From positions 3,968,013 to 4,032,012 of the forward strand of contig BCJU01000001.1 of NCBI GenBank assembly GCA_001600355.1: a stretch of 64,000 bases of DNA, written 5' to 3'. Position 1 is the first letter of the stretch; each line of letters opens with the position of its first letter. Source of the stretch: Meira nashicola. Taxonomy: Eukaryota > Basidiomycota > Exobasidiomycetes > Exobasidiales > Brachybasidiaceae. The notes below the pieces were generated by a model that worked only from the letters and a program-made list of their open reading frames with translations, was not told the origin of the DNA and made no database searches. Shown piece after piece: positions 1 through 9,191 of this stretch. The position numbers and the translations under genes were made by a program.

Positions 1-857
1 ATATCATCGCGCTTTGTGGTACCATCAACGTTTCCGACGTTGACAGATTGAGCGACTTGGTTCAAAGCTGATGCTGCAGCGGAGAGTTGACCAGTGGTAT
101 CATCGCGCTTTGTGGTACCATCAACATTTCCGACGTTGATGGATTGTCCGACTTGGTTCAAAGCGGAAGCAGCGGCGGAAAGTTGACCTGTGACATCGTC
201 ACGCTTTGTGACACCGGTTGGTGCGGATCCCTTTACGTTTGTGACGTTGACCTTTTGTAGAACTTCGTTTAATGCGGACAAAGCGGCTTGGAATTGAGCC
301 ACGTAATCGTCACGCTTCTTGTTTGCACTTCCGTCTACGTTACCAACATTGACATTTTGTGCCAATTTGTTCAAAGCTGAAGCTGCTGCAGATGCAGATG
401 CAGCAATGCTGTCTCTCTTTGTGACTGGGATACCGTAACCTTCCAAACCGGTTGATTCGGCTGCTTGTGTTAAACCGCTTGTGTTTTCGAATCCTTTGAT
501 GGATCCTTGTGAGTAAGCATCTGCTGCGTTGTGTGCTGCTGTAACACCGGAAACATCTGAGACACCCTTGACACCGTTTCCTACTTCTTGAATGGTTTGT
601 CTTTTTGTGATTGCTTTGCCGAAAGGTTGAATTCCGAATCCAGTGGAAGCTTCTGTCAAACCGGAGTGGTTTTCGAATTGCTTCACAGATCCGTCAAGGT
701 ATGCATCTGCTGCGTTATGAGCATCTGTTAAGCCAATGTTGTCGCTAACAATTTTTGCTCCATTTCCAGCATCTTGAATTGCTTCACGTCTTCCGATTGG
801 GGAAGCGTATGATGAAGAGGCCAAAGCCAAAGTGATAAGTCCGACGGAAAGACGCAT
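1..857 (-). CDS. Kex2-processed secreted repeat protein, C-terminus beyond window
   Basis: The reading frame opens at an ATG at 857 and is still open at base 1, giving about 285 codons. It begins with a signal peptide (about residues 1-18, MRLSVGLITLALA...) and an Arg-Arg at 23-24. Two copies of a roughly 60-residue unit follow (…NGAKIVSDN… and …NGVKGVSDV…, both with AHNAADAY). Then come at least four copies of a 32-37-residue unit (core SAAASALNQ…NVGNVDGTTKR). Every unit ends in Lys-Arg, the site cut by the Golgi protease Kex2, so the precursor should release several related peptides. This layout matches fungal Kex2-processed repeat proteins such as Ustilago Rep1, whose peptides form cell-wall or aerial-hypha fibrils. 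Unit sequences are not those of Rep1 as far as I can judge, so the link is architectural. Almost no cysteine is seen. Signal peptide and repeats are read directly; function is inferred. Confidence 0.8.
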   Translation of the reverse strand, partial: MRLSVGLITLALASSSYASPIGRREAIQDAGNGAKIVSDNIGLTDAHNAADAYLDGSVKQFENHSGLTEASTGFGIQPFGKAITKRQTIQEVGNGVKGVSDVSGVTAAHNAADAYSQGSIKGFENTSGLTQAAESTGLEGYGIPVTKRDSIAASASAAASALNKLAQNVNVGNVDGSANKKRDDYVAQFQAALSALNEVLQKVNVTNVKGSAPTGVTKRDDVTGQLSAAASALNQVGQSINVGNVDGTTKRDDTTGQLSAAASALNQVAQSVNVGNVDGTTKRDD

Positions 858-2099
858 CTTGGTATATTTAAAAAGAAAGGTAGGGAGATGTGGGGACAAA
901 GCTTTGGAAGGTGATGGAAAGGTAGGTAAGTGAAAAGTTGTTTACTTTCCCGAAAGGTGATACTTATATACCTATTGGAAAAGTAAACAATGAATTGCGG
1001 ACCTTGTTTCAATTTTGGATCGATTCGCTTAAACTGTGCTGTCAATCGGCATCAAAACAGTATAAACCCTTTCGGACTTGGCTGGATGTTTACCGTATGC
1101 AAGTCTTTGGCATCATAGAACAATACTCCGGAATTTATTGCAAGAGTTAAAAAAGGTGATGTAATTAGCGAACGCATATGTTGAGTACGATTTCGAAGGA
1201 AACACTTCGATCAATTCACCGAAATGAACACCGTCTATGCACCTTTTCAACCAAAGAGTGTTCTACAATCGAAAGACTTGATCATCCTTTACGTTTTCTG
1301 CATGCGGTAAAGAGAGCACTTTATTATAGCAAGCAGGAACGAAAGCTCTACTTCGCTTACAATCGTTTGCTTTCCCAGAATCTTTCTACTATTTCTCCGC
1401 ATAAAATATTTGACATCTTCTCGACATAAATTGATGAAATCTTAGTCACTTTATCGGTCAAGAAGTATTAGCGTTAAAGTTCAACTTCTCCCAAGCACTT
1501 AATGATCAATTTGGAGATCTGATCCTACGTCGTCCTGCATAAGTATAGCGTAAAAGAACGACGTCAATCTGCTCGGATGATTTTTTTACTTAGACAAGAT
1601 TATCAATTAGCGTATTTGATCGAATGCCGTTGGACAGATTGGTTCGTGAGAAATATTATAAAGCTTGGATATATCCCTTCTATTGGTATGATGTGCTTAA
1701 ACGAACGATGCGGAAAAAATAAAATCATTATTGTTCACTTTATTTTAGCTTGATTTTTTGGCAGGCAATATCCTAAATGCCAACAAGAATACGCTAGCAA
1801 AAATCTATTCTTCTTCAGGCGCGTGATATGCAGTCGGCCGCTTGCGTTCCACACTCTACGCTAAAAGTTAAAACGTATAATGGTTGAAATGATATACCTT
1901 GATCAGAGTAAGCTTAGCGTAAAATCATAAACGCATTTGGTCATTATCGTAATAAGAGACAAAATTATGATCATGACGAAAACATGCAATATTCGTACTC
2001 ACGCGAAGGAAGTCACATGATTGGCAAATCGAAACAATGAGCACACGTGTTTCTATCATGTATTCTATTCTATGAAATTATCATTCGCAAGTCTTACAT
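858..2099. other. Intergenic, Kex2 repeat gene to CLPTM1 gene
   Basis: Apart from the promoter motifs at 938-990, I see only short open frames that lack a plausible start, protein-like composition or conserved motifs. The region is AT-rich and holds the upstream sequence of the repeat gene and the 3' flank of the CLPTM1 gene. Confidence 0.5.
938..990 (-). promoter_or_regulatory. TATA and CCAAT boxes inside an inverted repeat with forkhead-like arms
   Basis: Upstream of the Kex2 repeat gene, read on the minus strand, lie a CCAAT (974-978) and a TATATAAG (963-970). They are enclosed by a near-perfect inverted repeat: TTGTTTACTTTCC at 938-950 and GGAAAAGTAAACAA at 977-990, differing by one inserted base. 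Both arms contain GTAAACAA, the core recognised by forkhead transcription factors. The TATA is about 110 bases from the ATG. That this is the core promoter is inferred from position and motif. Confidence 0.5.
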
Positions 2100-4235
2100 C
2101 TATTGTGTCTTTTTGGTATCTGCCTTGACTTGATCTCGCTCAGGATGAATCTTTCCTTTTTCGATCTTTTGACCTTCCTTGACTCCCTCTTTTGATTCCA
2201 GCACTTGCCCAAATTCATTAACTCGGGTTGGGTCTACGCCGTAAATCCATCTTTGATATAAGAAAATCATAAATACGATATCATCACGGAAACATGCTAA
2301 ACGATGCAACCAAGGTTGACGAATAGCAAATGCAAAAAGATCATCTACAAAAGTTCCCAAAATCTTGTAAACAAATGTTTTTGAATTCATTCCTGCTGTT
2401 GATTTAAGCTTATAGTTCACGATCAATTGTGGAATCAAAGATACAAACCCAAAAGCATAAACGAACGAGCACAAAGTTCCAATCACGAAACTCCACCATC
2501 CTTTGTGTGTCTGATATAAGGCAGAATAGACAGTATATCCACCCAAAAGAGGTACAGCTACCCATGCAACTAAACGGAATGCAAGCTTGTCAAATTCTTG
2601 TGTCTTCTTTTCTTCTTCACTGGGAACATGCCTGTCGCGGATATCCAACCGGTAAGGAACCCATTGAAGATATGCTTTTCCCTCTCCCCTTTTTCGGGGT
2701 AATACGGTAACAGTCACAGCTTTTGTTAACTTCCATGCTTCGATCACGATACCAACAGCTTGCGAGGCGAGAATCATCCATGATGTATCTTGCGATTGAT
2801 CCAAAAGGTAGAGTAAGATAATAAGTTGGACGATGACATTGGTCATAATCGACCCCAATGAGACACCAGCCATGTTATCCTTCTTGCGCCAATGTGATAC
2901 ATCGGAGCTAAATGCCAAGAACTCGAACAGGCTATGTAGAATACTGACTACGAAAGTCAAACCTAGATACCATGGGCTATTTTCCAAAAGTGTCAATTTA
3001 ATCATATCCATCTCATTGGCTGCCATACCTGCTTGCTTGTCGAACGAATCTGACATTGCAGCCAACATCTGAAATTTGAAAAACGATGTCATGTAGAGAG
3101 AGACGTGCAACGGCAAAGACTCATGGGTAGTGTTGATCGGATGCATGTGCTCACGCAAATGCCAAAAATCGTTTGGGAAAACGACTGGATAATTGTAAGC
3201 TACCTTTTCTGCGGGTGATACAATTTTCCCTTCTTCATCCTCTAAAACGTGCAGATGTTGTAAGAGAGGGGGAGGCAAATTGCTCAAAGGCAGGCTTGTA
3301 CCCTTTGGCTGGTCGACAACAGCCAATGTGAGATTTCCGTGCCACCATGAAATCACTTTTGCTGGTTCCTTGTCCAAGAATGGTATTGAGATACCTCCTG
3401 ATGAATCAGATTTGCTTTGTTGTTCGGTTGCTTTCTCGAATAATTTCTTCTCTTGCTTCTCCTTCTTTTCCGGAAATAGTCTTGTTAATAGCTTGCGACT
3501 ATGCAACCTTTTTGATTCGACTAGTGATTTGCCAGAAGGAACTGCAAGGATATCTGCCCAAATACTGCCATTTTGCGATTGAACAACATTCGGTACGCTT
3601 ATCGTCAAATCTGCTTCACGTTGTAGCTTGCTATCATTCAATAGAACGTTATTCCATCTCAGAGCGCCAAGAATGTTCTCGGATTTGGATTTAGGATGCC
3701 ATATCTGACTCGGATCGGTGCTGATAGGGTTCAACAAATCGGAGAATTGGTTATCATCAAAATGCAAAATACCTTCCTCTCGACCTCCTTTTCCTCCTGG
3801 TACCAAACGAGATTGTTGAGATGTTAAATCATCATGTGTAGGTGCATTTGCCGCGGTGATGAAGATGTAAAAATCAAGGGGCAAATTAGGATCGAATAAA
3901 GATTGCGAAGTTGTTCCAGGAGAAAATTTCGTCAGAGGTTGTTGTTGTGGTATTTGACTTCCAAAAGGCGTTTGAACGTTTCCATTAGATGATGATATTT
4001 GAGTTGAACTTCCTTCTTCTACTTGAACATCTGATTGTTGTTGTTGCGTTGCAGTTTTGCCTTTGTACCAAGCTATCAAACCGTTTGGACCAGTAACGGC
4101 CGACATGGCAAAATACAAAAGCACAGATCTCAAAATTGTTTTCTTCCAATCATTTTGAGGTCTATCACCATCACCTGTACCGGCTGCAGCTCCTCTTCCA
4201 GCTACCGGTGTAGAAGCTTGGCCGTTTGAAGACAT
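2100..4235 (-). CDS. CLPTM1 family multi-pass membrane protein
   Basis: This 711-residue protein is of the cleft lip and palate transmembrane protein 1 family, ER/Golgi multi-pass proteins with poorly defined roles (lipid scrambling and receptor trafficking in animals). A poly-Gln/Ser stretch follows a short N-terminal hydrophobic segment near residues 38-52. A large lumenal domain contains the family-like SWWHGNLTLAVV. The C-terminal half has several membrane segments, including the family signature LFEFLAFSSDVSHWRKKD and the SLGSIMTNVIVQLIILLYLL helix. A charged Lys/Glu tail closes the protein. I place the start at the ATG at 4235 (context CAAAAAATGTCT). A longer frame upstream lacks an ATG. 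No intron is needed. Family assignment is firm; cellular role is not shown by the sequence. Confidence 0.9.
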   Translation of the reverse strand: MSSNGQASTPVAGRGAAAGTGDGDRPQNDWKKTILRSVLLYFAMSAVTGPNGLIAWYKGKTATQQQQSDVQVEEGSSTQISSSNGNVQTPFGSQIPQQQPLTKFSPGTTSQSLFDPNLPLDFYIFITAANAPTHDDLTSQQSRLVPGGKGGREEGILHFDDNQFSDLLNPISTDPSQIWHPKSKSENILGALRWNNVLLNDSKLQREADLTISVPNVVQSQNGSIWADILAVPSGKSLVESKRLHSRKLLTRLFPEKKEKQEKKLFEKATEQQSKSDSSGGISIPFLDKEPAKVISWWHGNLTLAVVDQPKGTSLPLSNLPPPLLQHLHVLEDEEGKIVSPAEKVAYNYPVVFPNDFWHLREHMHPINTTHESLPLHVSLYMTSFFKFQMLAAMSDSFDKQAGMAANEMDMIKLTLLENSPWYLGLTFVVSILHSLFEFLAFSSDVSHWRKKDNMAGVSLGSIMTNVIVQLIILLYLLDQSQDTSWMILASQAVGIVIEAWKLTKAVTVTVLPRKRGEGKAYLQWVPYRLDIRDRHVPSEEEKKTQEFDKLAFRLVAWVAVPLLGGYTVYSALYQTHKGWWSFVIGTLCSFVYAFGFVSLIPQLIVNYKLKSTAGMNSKTFVYKILGTFVDDLFAFAIRQPWLHRLACFRDDIVFMIFLYQRWIYGVDPTRVNEFGQVLESKEGVKEGQKIEKGKIHPERDQVKADTKKTQ

Positions 4236-4604
4236 TTTTTGACGTCTTGACTCACAGGTCAAGGAATGGTGATCAGAGCGTGAATGCTACTTGAACTCAA
4301 ATAAAGTTAGAACGTGTTTGCTTATGTGTGTACCTGCTTTGAATAGGCGTATTCCTAAAAATTGCATATGCCCTGTGCACTGCGCCGCGCTGGAATTTAT
4401 ACACTCTTCTTATGCCTATCGCACACTAACAGTAGACTAATGTCAAATTTGGGGGTTATTCACATTTATTGAGAGAAAGAGTGGTGAGCTCTGGGTATGT
4501 GTTTATGCTACAGGTGGGTGTGATGGGGACATATGTATATATGCATATATGTACCTTCATTTGGGGGATAATATCGGATTCGAATAGCCTAGCTACCATT
4601 TGAT
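4236..4604. other. Intergenic, CLPTM1 gene to Hsp20 gene
   Basis: It holds the upstream sequence of the CLPTM1 gene, with a GC-rich island TGCGCCGCGC at 4381-4390. Toward the Hsp20 3' end is an alternating CATATGTATATATGCATATATG tract near 4531-4552. No gene is visible. Confidence 0.5.
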
Positions 4605-5291
4605 TTAATCAGTTGCATCCTCAATGGTGACAGAACGAGGTTTAACCTTTTGTTCTTGAACGAATGGGATGGTAACTTTGAGAATACCATCGTTAATCTT
4701 TGCTGATACTTTTGTCAAATCAGCAGTAGAAGGAAGTACCCAACTACGTTCAACTTTACCATAAGAACGTTCAGAGATTAAAGTGCGTGGTTGTTCTTGC
4801 TTTGCAACTTCGGTGGATGTTGTTGTTGTACCTGCTTGATCTTGTACTGCTGGTTGATTTGTGTATGTCGTTTTCACTTCACCTGCAATCGTAATCTTTC
4901 TTGCTTTTTCATCAACTTCAAGTTTAATTTGATCTTTTGGAATTCCTGGAATTTCAGCTTCTAAGATGAATTCTTTTTCGTTTGCATGTAAATCACAACG
5001 TGGACCATTAAAGAAATCATCACGGAATAAGCTACGTTCACCACGACGAGAAGGTGTAAGATTGTTGTGTGCTTGAGAAGCATCAACTAAAGGATCCAAT
5101 AATAAAAATGGATTATTGCTTTGATTTAAGAAAAAGTCAAAAGGATGACTTGAACGTGAAAACAAAGACATTCTTGCGGTTGTGTTTGAAATGTTTCTAC
5201 GTGGAATAAAAGGTTGTAAGAATTGCTTTTTGAATGTTGAAGTTGGCTTGATAGATTTGCTTACTGTTTGTAAAGCTTGTTTGGTTAACAT
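4605..5291 (-). CDS. Small heat shock protein (Hsp20/alpha-crystallin), probably mitochondrial
   Basis: This 228-residue chaperone binds unfolding proteins and prevents aggregation. The alpha-crystallin domain runs from about residue 98 (GPRCDLHANEKEFILEAEIPG) to about 218. It includes the conserved strand ARKITIAGEV and a C-terminal KINDGILKVTIPF, equivalent to the family's A-x-x-x-n-G-v-L motif. A Thr/Gln-rich insertion near residues 143-165 interrupts the domain, as often seen in fungal Hsp30-type proteins. The first 40 residues are rich in Lys, Arg, Ser and Thr with no acidic residue (MLTKQALQTVSKSIKP…), like a mitochondrial presequence. A second in-frame Met at residue 41 (MSLFSRSSHPFDFF) resembles the usual start of cytosolic family members. 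The start at 5291 is the first ATG. Heat-shock elements lie upstream. Confidence 0.9.
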   Translation of the reverse strand: MLTKQALQTVSKSIKPTSTFKKQFLQPFIPRRNISNTTARMSLFSRSSHPFDFFLNQSNNPFLLLDPLVDASQAHNNLTPSRRGERSLFRDDFFNGPRCDLHANEKEFILEAEIPGIPKDQIKLEVDEKARKITIAGEVKTTYTNQPAVQDQAGTTTTSTEVAKQEQPRTLISERSYGKVERSWVLPSTADLTKVSAKINDGILKVTIPFVQEQKVKPRSVTIEDATD

Positions 5292-5326
5292 GTTGAGGAG
5301 AAAGAATGTTGTCGAGCGTGTCAAAG

Positions 5327-5490
5327 AGGGGGATTTATATACCTTTCATCCCCCCCTTTCAAATCACATACACATCTTAACTACATAGTCTAGTCACAAC
5401 ACACTCTCTTTCCGATCAAGTCTGATCGCCATCCATGATCGAGCAGCAGGGCGTGAAGTTTGGCGAGTGTTCTAGAAAAGCGTAGAAAAG
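5327..5490 (-). promoter_or_regulatory. Stress promoter of the Hsp20 gene: TATA, STRE, heat-shock element
   Basis: Read toward the Hsp20 start: TATATAAA at 5334-5341, about 45 bases from the ATG. STRE-type pentamers lie on both strands (AGGGG at 5327-5331 and CCCCT at 5353-5357). A heat-shock element TTCTAGAA sits at 5470-5477, with a further GAA in register ten bases on (5485-5487), the gapped form bound by Hsf1. The motifs are seen directly. Their use in heat induction is inferred from the gene they precede. Confidence 0.55.
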
Positions 5491-6711
5491 ACGAGGGCGT
5501 AAGCGCAGCGCGTGACATACATTTTTCATCCGCGTTCATTTTCGCGTTGCTTACTAAAGGAAACCGCCTACACTGTTTGTTTTGCACAAGCATCACTTTA
5601 TATTATGACGCCTTGCGGTGCCGTTATGCTATGCAATTATCATAATAATATGTGTTTACGTCATTCTTTTTTCGGATTTTTCGTCATTTTTCTTTTATTG
5701 ATCAATGCATAAACAATGTGATGTTTGAGCAAATCACATTCATTCCAGAAAGTAGTGGAAAACAATATTTTGTACGGATAAATATCTCCCGTGAAATAAA
5801 GCCGGTCAATTACCTTATGTGTACGAAAAGGGACATCAAAGCTTCTGAGCTTTCAACACCTTACTTTAAAGGCCTCCATGTGCCATGTGTAAGCATGTTC
5901 ACTTAACACGTTCGTGAAATACCTTAAAGCATTTTATGAAAGTTCAATTATAACTATTAATTAGTGAAAAAATTTATTGACGAAATGAATGTGACATCAA
6001 CCACACGATGTTCTTTCTCCAATTCACGCCTCCTAAATAAATTAGAGTACTCGTCTGTATTGTTAAAGCTGTATTACCAGGCTTTGTATACCACTTTCAA
6101 TTCATCGTCTTTTTGATGGTAAAGATATAAAAGCTGATTTCATTAAATCGTGGTATTTCTATATCTTTTCATAGAACAAAGGTATACAAAAACAACTTTA
6201 TTATGTGTATATGACATGAGCTGATGAAGTGACCTTTAGCTTAGTCTAAATCCATGTATTCCTCTCTCCTTAAGGTTCCCCTCTTACGATATGATCACAC
6301 GCAATTACCAAAGCATTACCTTTCCCTTCTATTCATATCTCTAAATCACGTGTTTTGAACTGTACATTTATACACAAGAAATACGAATATTAATAACTTG
6401 ATGCTAATCACTCTCATCAAAGCTAGAAAAAGATGACCATTAGTCACATTTCTCACTTCTTCTTGGCAGATTTCAAGCTATGGCATGCTCATATACAAAA
6501 TACATAGTCTAGGTGATTGATTCTCTCGGAACGCGTTGTTTACACGCAGTGTGTTTTTTTCGCGCTATTGGGTTTGACTGGCACGTAAACGAAAAACACG
6601 CGTACATTCTATAGTAGTGTCACACCACACGCGTCCTATAGTCAATGCTACTTATTCAAACATCTTGCATAATCGTACTTAGAAACTGTCAATGTTATAC
6701 AAATTTCCCAT
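5491..6711. other. Intergenic, Hsp20 promoter to APN2 3' end
   Basis: About 1.2 kb of AT-rich sequence. A GC-rich AAGCGCAGCGCG at 5501-5512 belongs to the scattered GCGC island set of this window. Short open frames here have no recognisable protein features. I see no gene. Confidence 0.5.
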
Positions 6712-8687
6712 TCATTTCTTTTGACGTTTAAAAACTGCAGATTTATGAGGTGCTCTTGTTTCAGCTTGTTCAGGTCCACGTTTTTCACCACTACCCAATC
6801 TAGGTGCTTTACCGGCAACTTCATGAAAGCTACGAGCTTCTCCATCTTCGTCTCGATCTAATTTTGATTGTCTTGCACGTATATCGCTATCCCATTTCCA
6901 ATATGAACATCTATATTTTATATCATCATTCGGATTACCCGTTCCGCCACTTCCAACAGGCCTTGAACACATCCAAAATTTACGTCCATGATTCGGTCCT
7001 GGCTTGTTCACCGTCCATGCTCGAGCAGGTTCATGATGAACATTACACAATGGTGCTTGTTTGGGAGCAAAGATTGATCCCCATGCCAATGCTGATGTAA
7101 CACGATCTGCACTATTTGTATCTTCCAAAGCGTCTGCTCCTTCACCTTTCCTTAAATCTGGAGAAGGTGAAGGCTGTTCTTTATTTGGCGATGAGAAGGC
7201 AGATCTCGCTGTATTTTTGTCTTCCTCCAGACTTTGTTTGCTTTCGTTTTCCATTGATGATACGATATCATGAGAATTTGTTTGCGTCTTTGGTTGAGAG
7301 AAGAAGGAGCGTAAATTTGTTTGTCCGTTTGGCTTTACTGAAGCCGAGCCTTTACGGTCTGTGCTTGCTTTTTTGGAAGGTGTGGCTTTTTTAAGTTCAG
7401 CTTTTGCCTCTTTATGATTTGAAGATGTAGCAGATGCGGGATCTGAAGTATTTATCTGTGAAAGCAACACTGGTGGAGGCGTCTTTGACGGAGGTGCAAT
7501 GGCTGTGGATGATGTTGCAGATAACGAATCAGGAGATGCTGCTTGTTGTGCGTTTGGAGCAGGACTCGGGGAAGGAGTCGCGCTCGCCTTGGGAGCAAAA
7601 AAGCTTTGTATCCTTCTCCCTGAAAATTCTGGCCAAGTGCTAGTTGCCAGTGCTGGCAGCTTTCTCTTGGTGGAAGGATCTGAGAGCAACGTATCCTTGA
7701 GCTTCACAGTTTTGCCATTTTCCAATTGAATTTCATCATGAAAATCCACGTATACTGGACAATGATCGCTTCCATATATGTTTGCTTGAATATCTGCACC
7801 TTTTACCCATGGCATCAAACCTTTGCTGACCAAAGTATAATCTATTCGAACACCATAATTAGCGGGTCTCGTGTCTTTGACAGTATCCCAACATGTGTAC
7901 ATGAACTTTCTTGATGGATGGTGTTTCCGTGTAACATCGTGAAATGCCCCATTTGGCATGAGAAATTGATCCAGCCATTGCCGAGCTGGATGAATATCGA
8001 GATGATCCTGACGAGTGCGTTGATTGACACCTTCGCAATGATCTATAGGTAAATGTGCGATATTCAAATCTCCGACAATGATCACCTCACGTCCGTTTGC
8101 TAATAAATTCTCTACCCTTTCAGCAAGGGTGTAATAATATCCCATTTTGTACTCCCTTCTACCTTCGTCAGTTTCGTTGGGGCAATAAAGATTGAACTGA
8201 GAGGCGGAAAGATTGTCAGTCTGCATGTTAAGCCTCTTCAAAGTTCTATACTTACAAGAACAAATAATCCACAATCCACAACAACTGCTCTTCCTTCTTG
8301 ATCAATTTGGTCATATACAGACAATTCCGGGGCACGTAGATCAGGATAACCACCAATGCTAGTTTGAGAGTCTCCTTTATTCTTCACCAATTCTCCCGTT
8401 AATCCCATCTCTGCTTTTCGTACATGACAAACATCTTTTTTGACAAATGTTGCCACGCCCGAATAACCTTTTGTAGGATGAAGATTATAGTAAGCTTCAT
8501 ATCCTTCGGCTATACACATATCTCTATGATAAGTGACCAATGCTTTACGTGTAAGTTTCACTTCTTGAAAACAGATTATATCTGCTTCTAAATAATCCAA
8601 ACATGCTTGCCAATCTTTGAGTGAATACCATGGTCTATATTGACGTAAAGTGCGTAAACCATTGATGTTCCAAGTGGTGATACGCAT
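6712..8687 (-). CDS. APN2: AP endonuclease 2 (class II, exonuclease III family)
   Basis: This base-excision-repair enzyme cuts DNA at abasic sites and trims blocked 3' ends. Exon 1 is 8687-8256 and exon 2 is 8196-6712. The 59-base intron 8255-8197 has GTAAGT and CAG borders and a CTTAAC branch-like site, in phase 0. Together they give 638 residues. The N-terminal nuclease domain shows RITTWNINGLR, CFQEVKL (metal-binding Glu), VGDLNIAH and the catalytic GSDHCPVYVD. After a Ser/Pro-rich linker come QTNLRSFF, an exact PCNA-binding box, and an earlier degenerate RRIQSFF. Near the C-terminus is a GRF-type zinc finger (CNVHHEPARAW…GRKFWMCSRP…CSYWKW), known in Apn2 to bind single-stranded DNA. Ends and start (ATG 8687) are clear. 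Confidence 0.93.
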
Positions 8688-9191
8688 TTCTGTTTTGAAC
8701 TACCTTACCAGCATCTTCTCAAACTATATCCTCACACGACTTCTTGCTATAATCGATGAAGGAAGTTGTAAGGATTGTTGATCTTCCCGAGTAAATGCAC
8801 AATTGTTGACATCAAACGAGACGCGTACGTAAGCCAAGCCAAAATACAAAAATACCCGCATTGACACAATTTGGTATGTGGAGTCTTTTTTAGCGTGCTG
8901 CACGCACGATGCAAGTGCTTACTGTGTACAAAATTGTTTAATCTTGATCTTCCCCGTACAGCTAGCACTACATGATTGAGGTAAATGCACCTATCCTCCT
9001 CTGCCGAAAAGCCGGGAAAGTGTGTCAATTTACGTCCAAATAAAAGTGGCTTTTTAGTTGATACATAGGTTCCGCTTCAAGTTCCTCGCACTGATTCATC
9101 CCCGCAAGATTCAACTTCTTCTTCTTCCCTTCCACGACAGTTATACATATACTGAAACCTAATCTCCTTCACAAACAAATACCTCTACAAA
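8688..9191. other. Divergent promoter region, APN2 / phospholipase C
   Basis: About 500 bases shared by two diverging genes. The stretch just before the phospholipase start is a pyrimidine- then adenine-rich leader typical of fungal promoters. I see no clear TATA and no RNA gene. Confidence 0.5.

Noticed and set aside
938..1429. Short plus-strand frames upstream of the Kex2 repeat gene
   Set aside because: One overlaps the promoter of the repeat gene, and none shows domain-like or secreted-protein features.
8747..9028. Minus-strand frame between APN2 and the phospholipase gene
   Set aside because: It has no ATG start and its composition is not protein-like.
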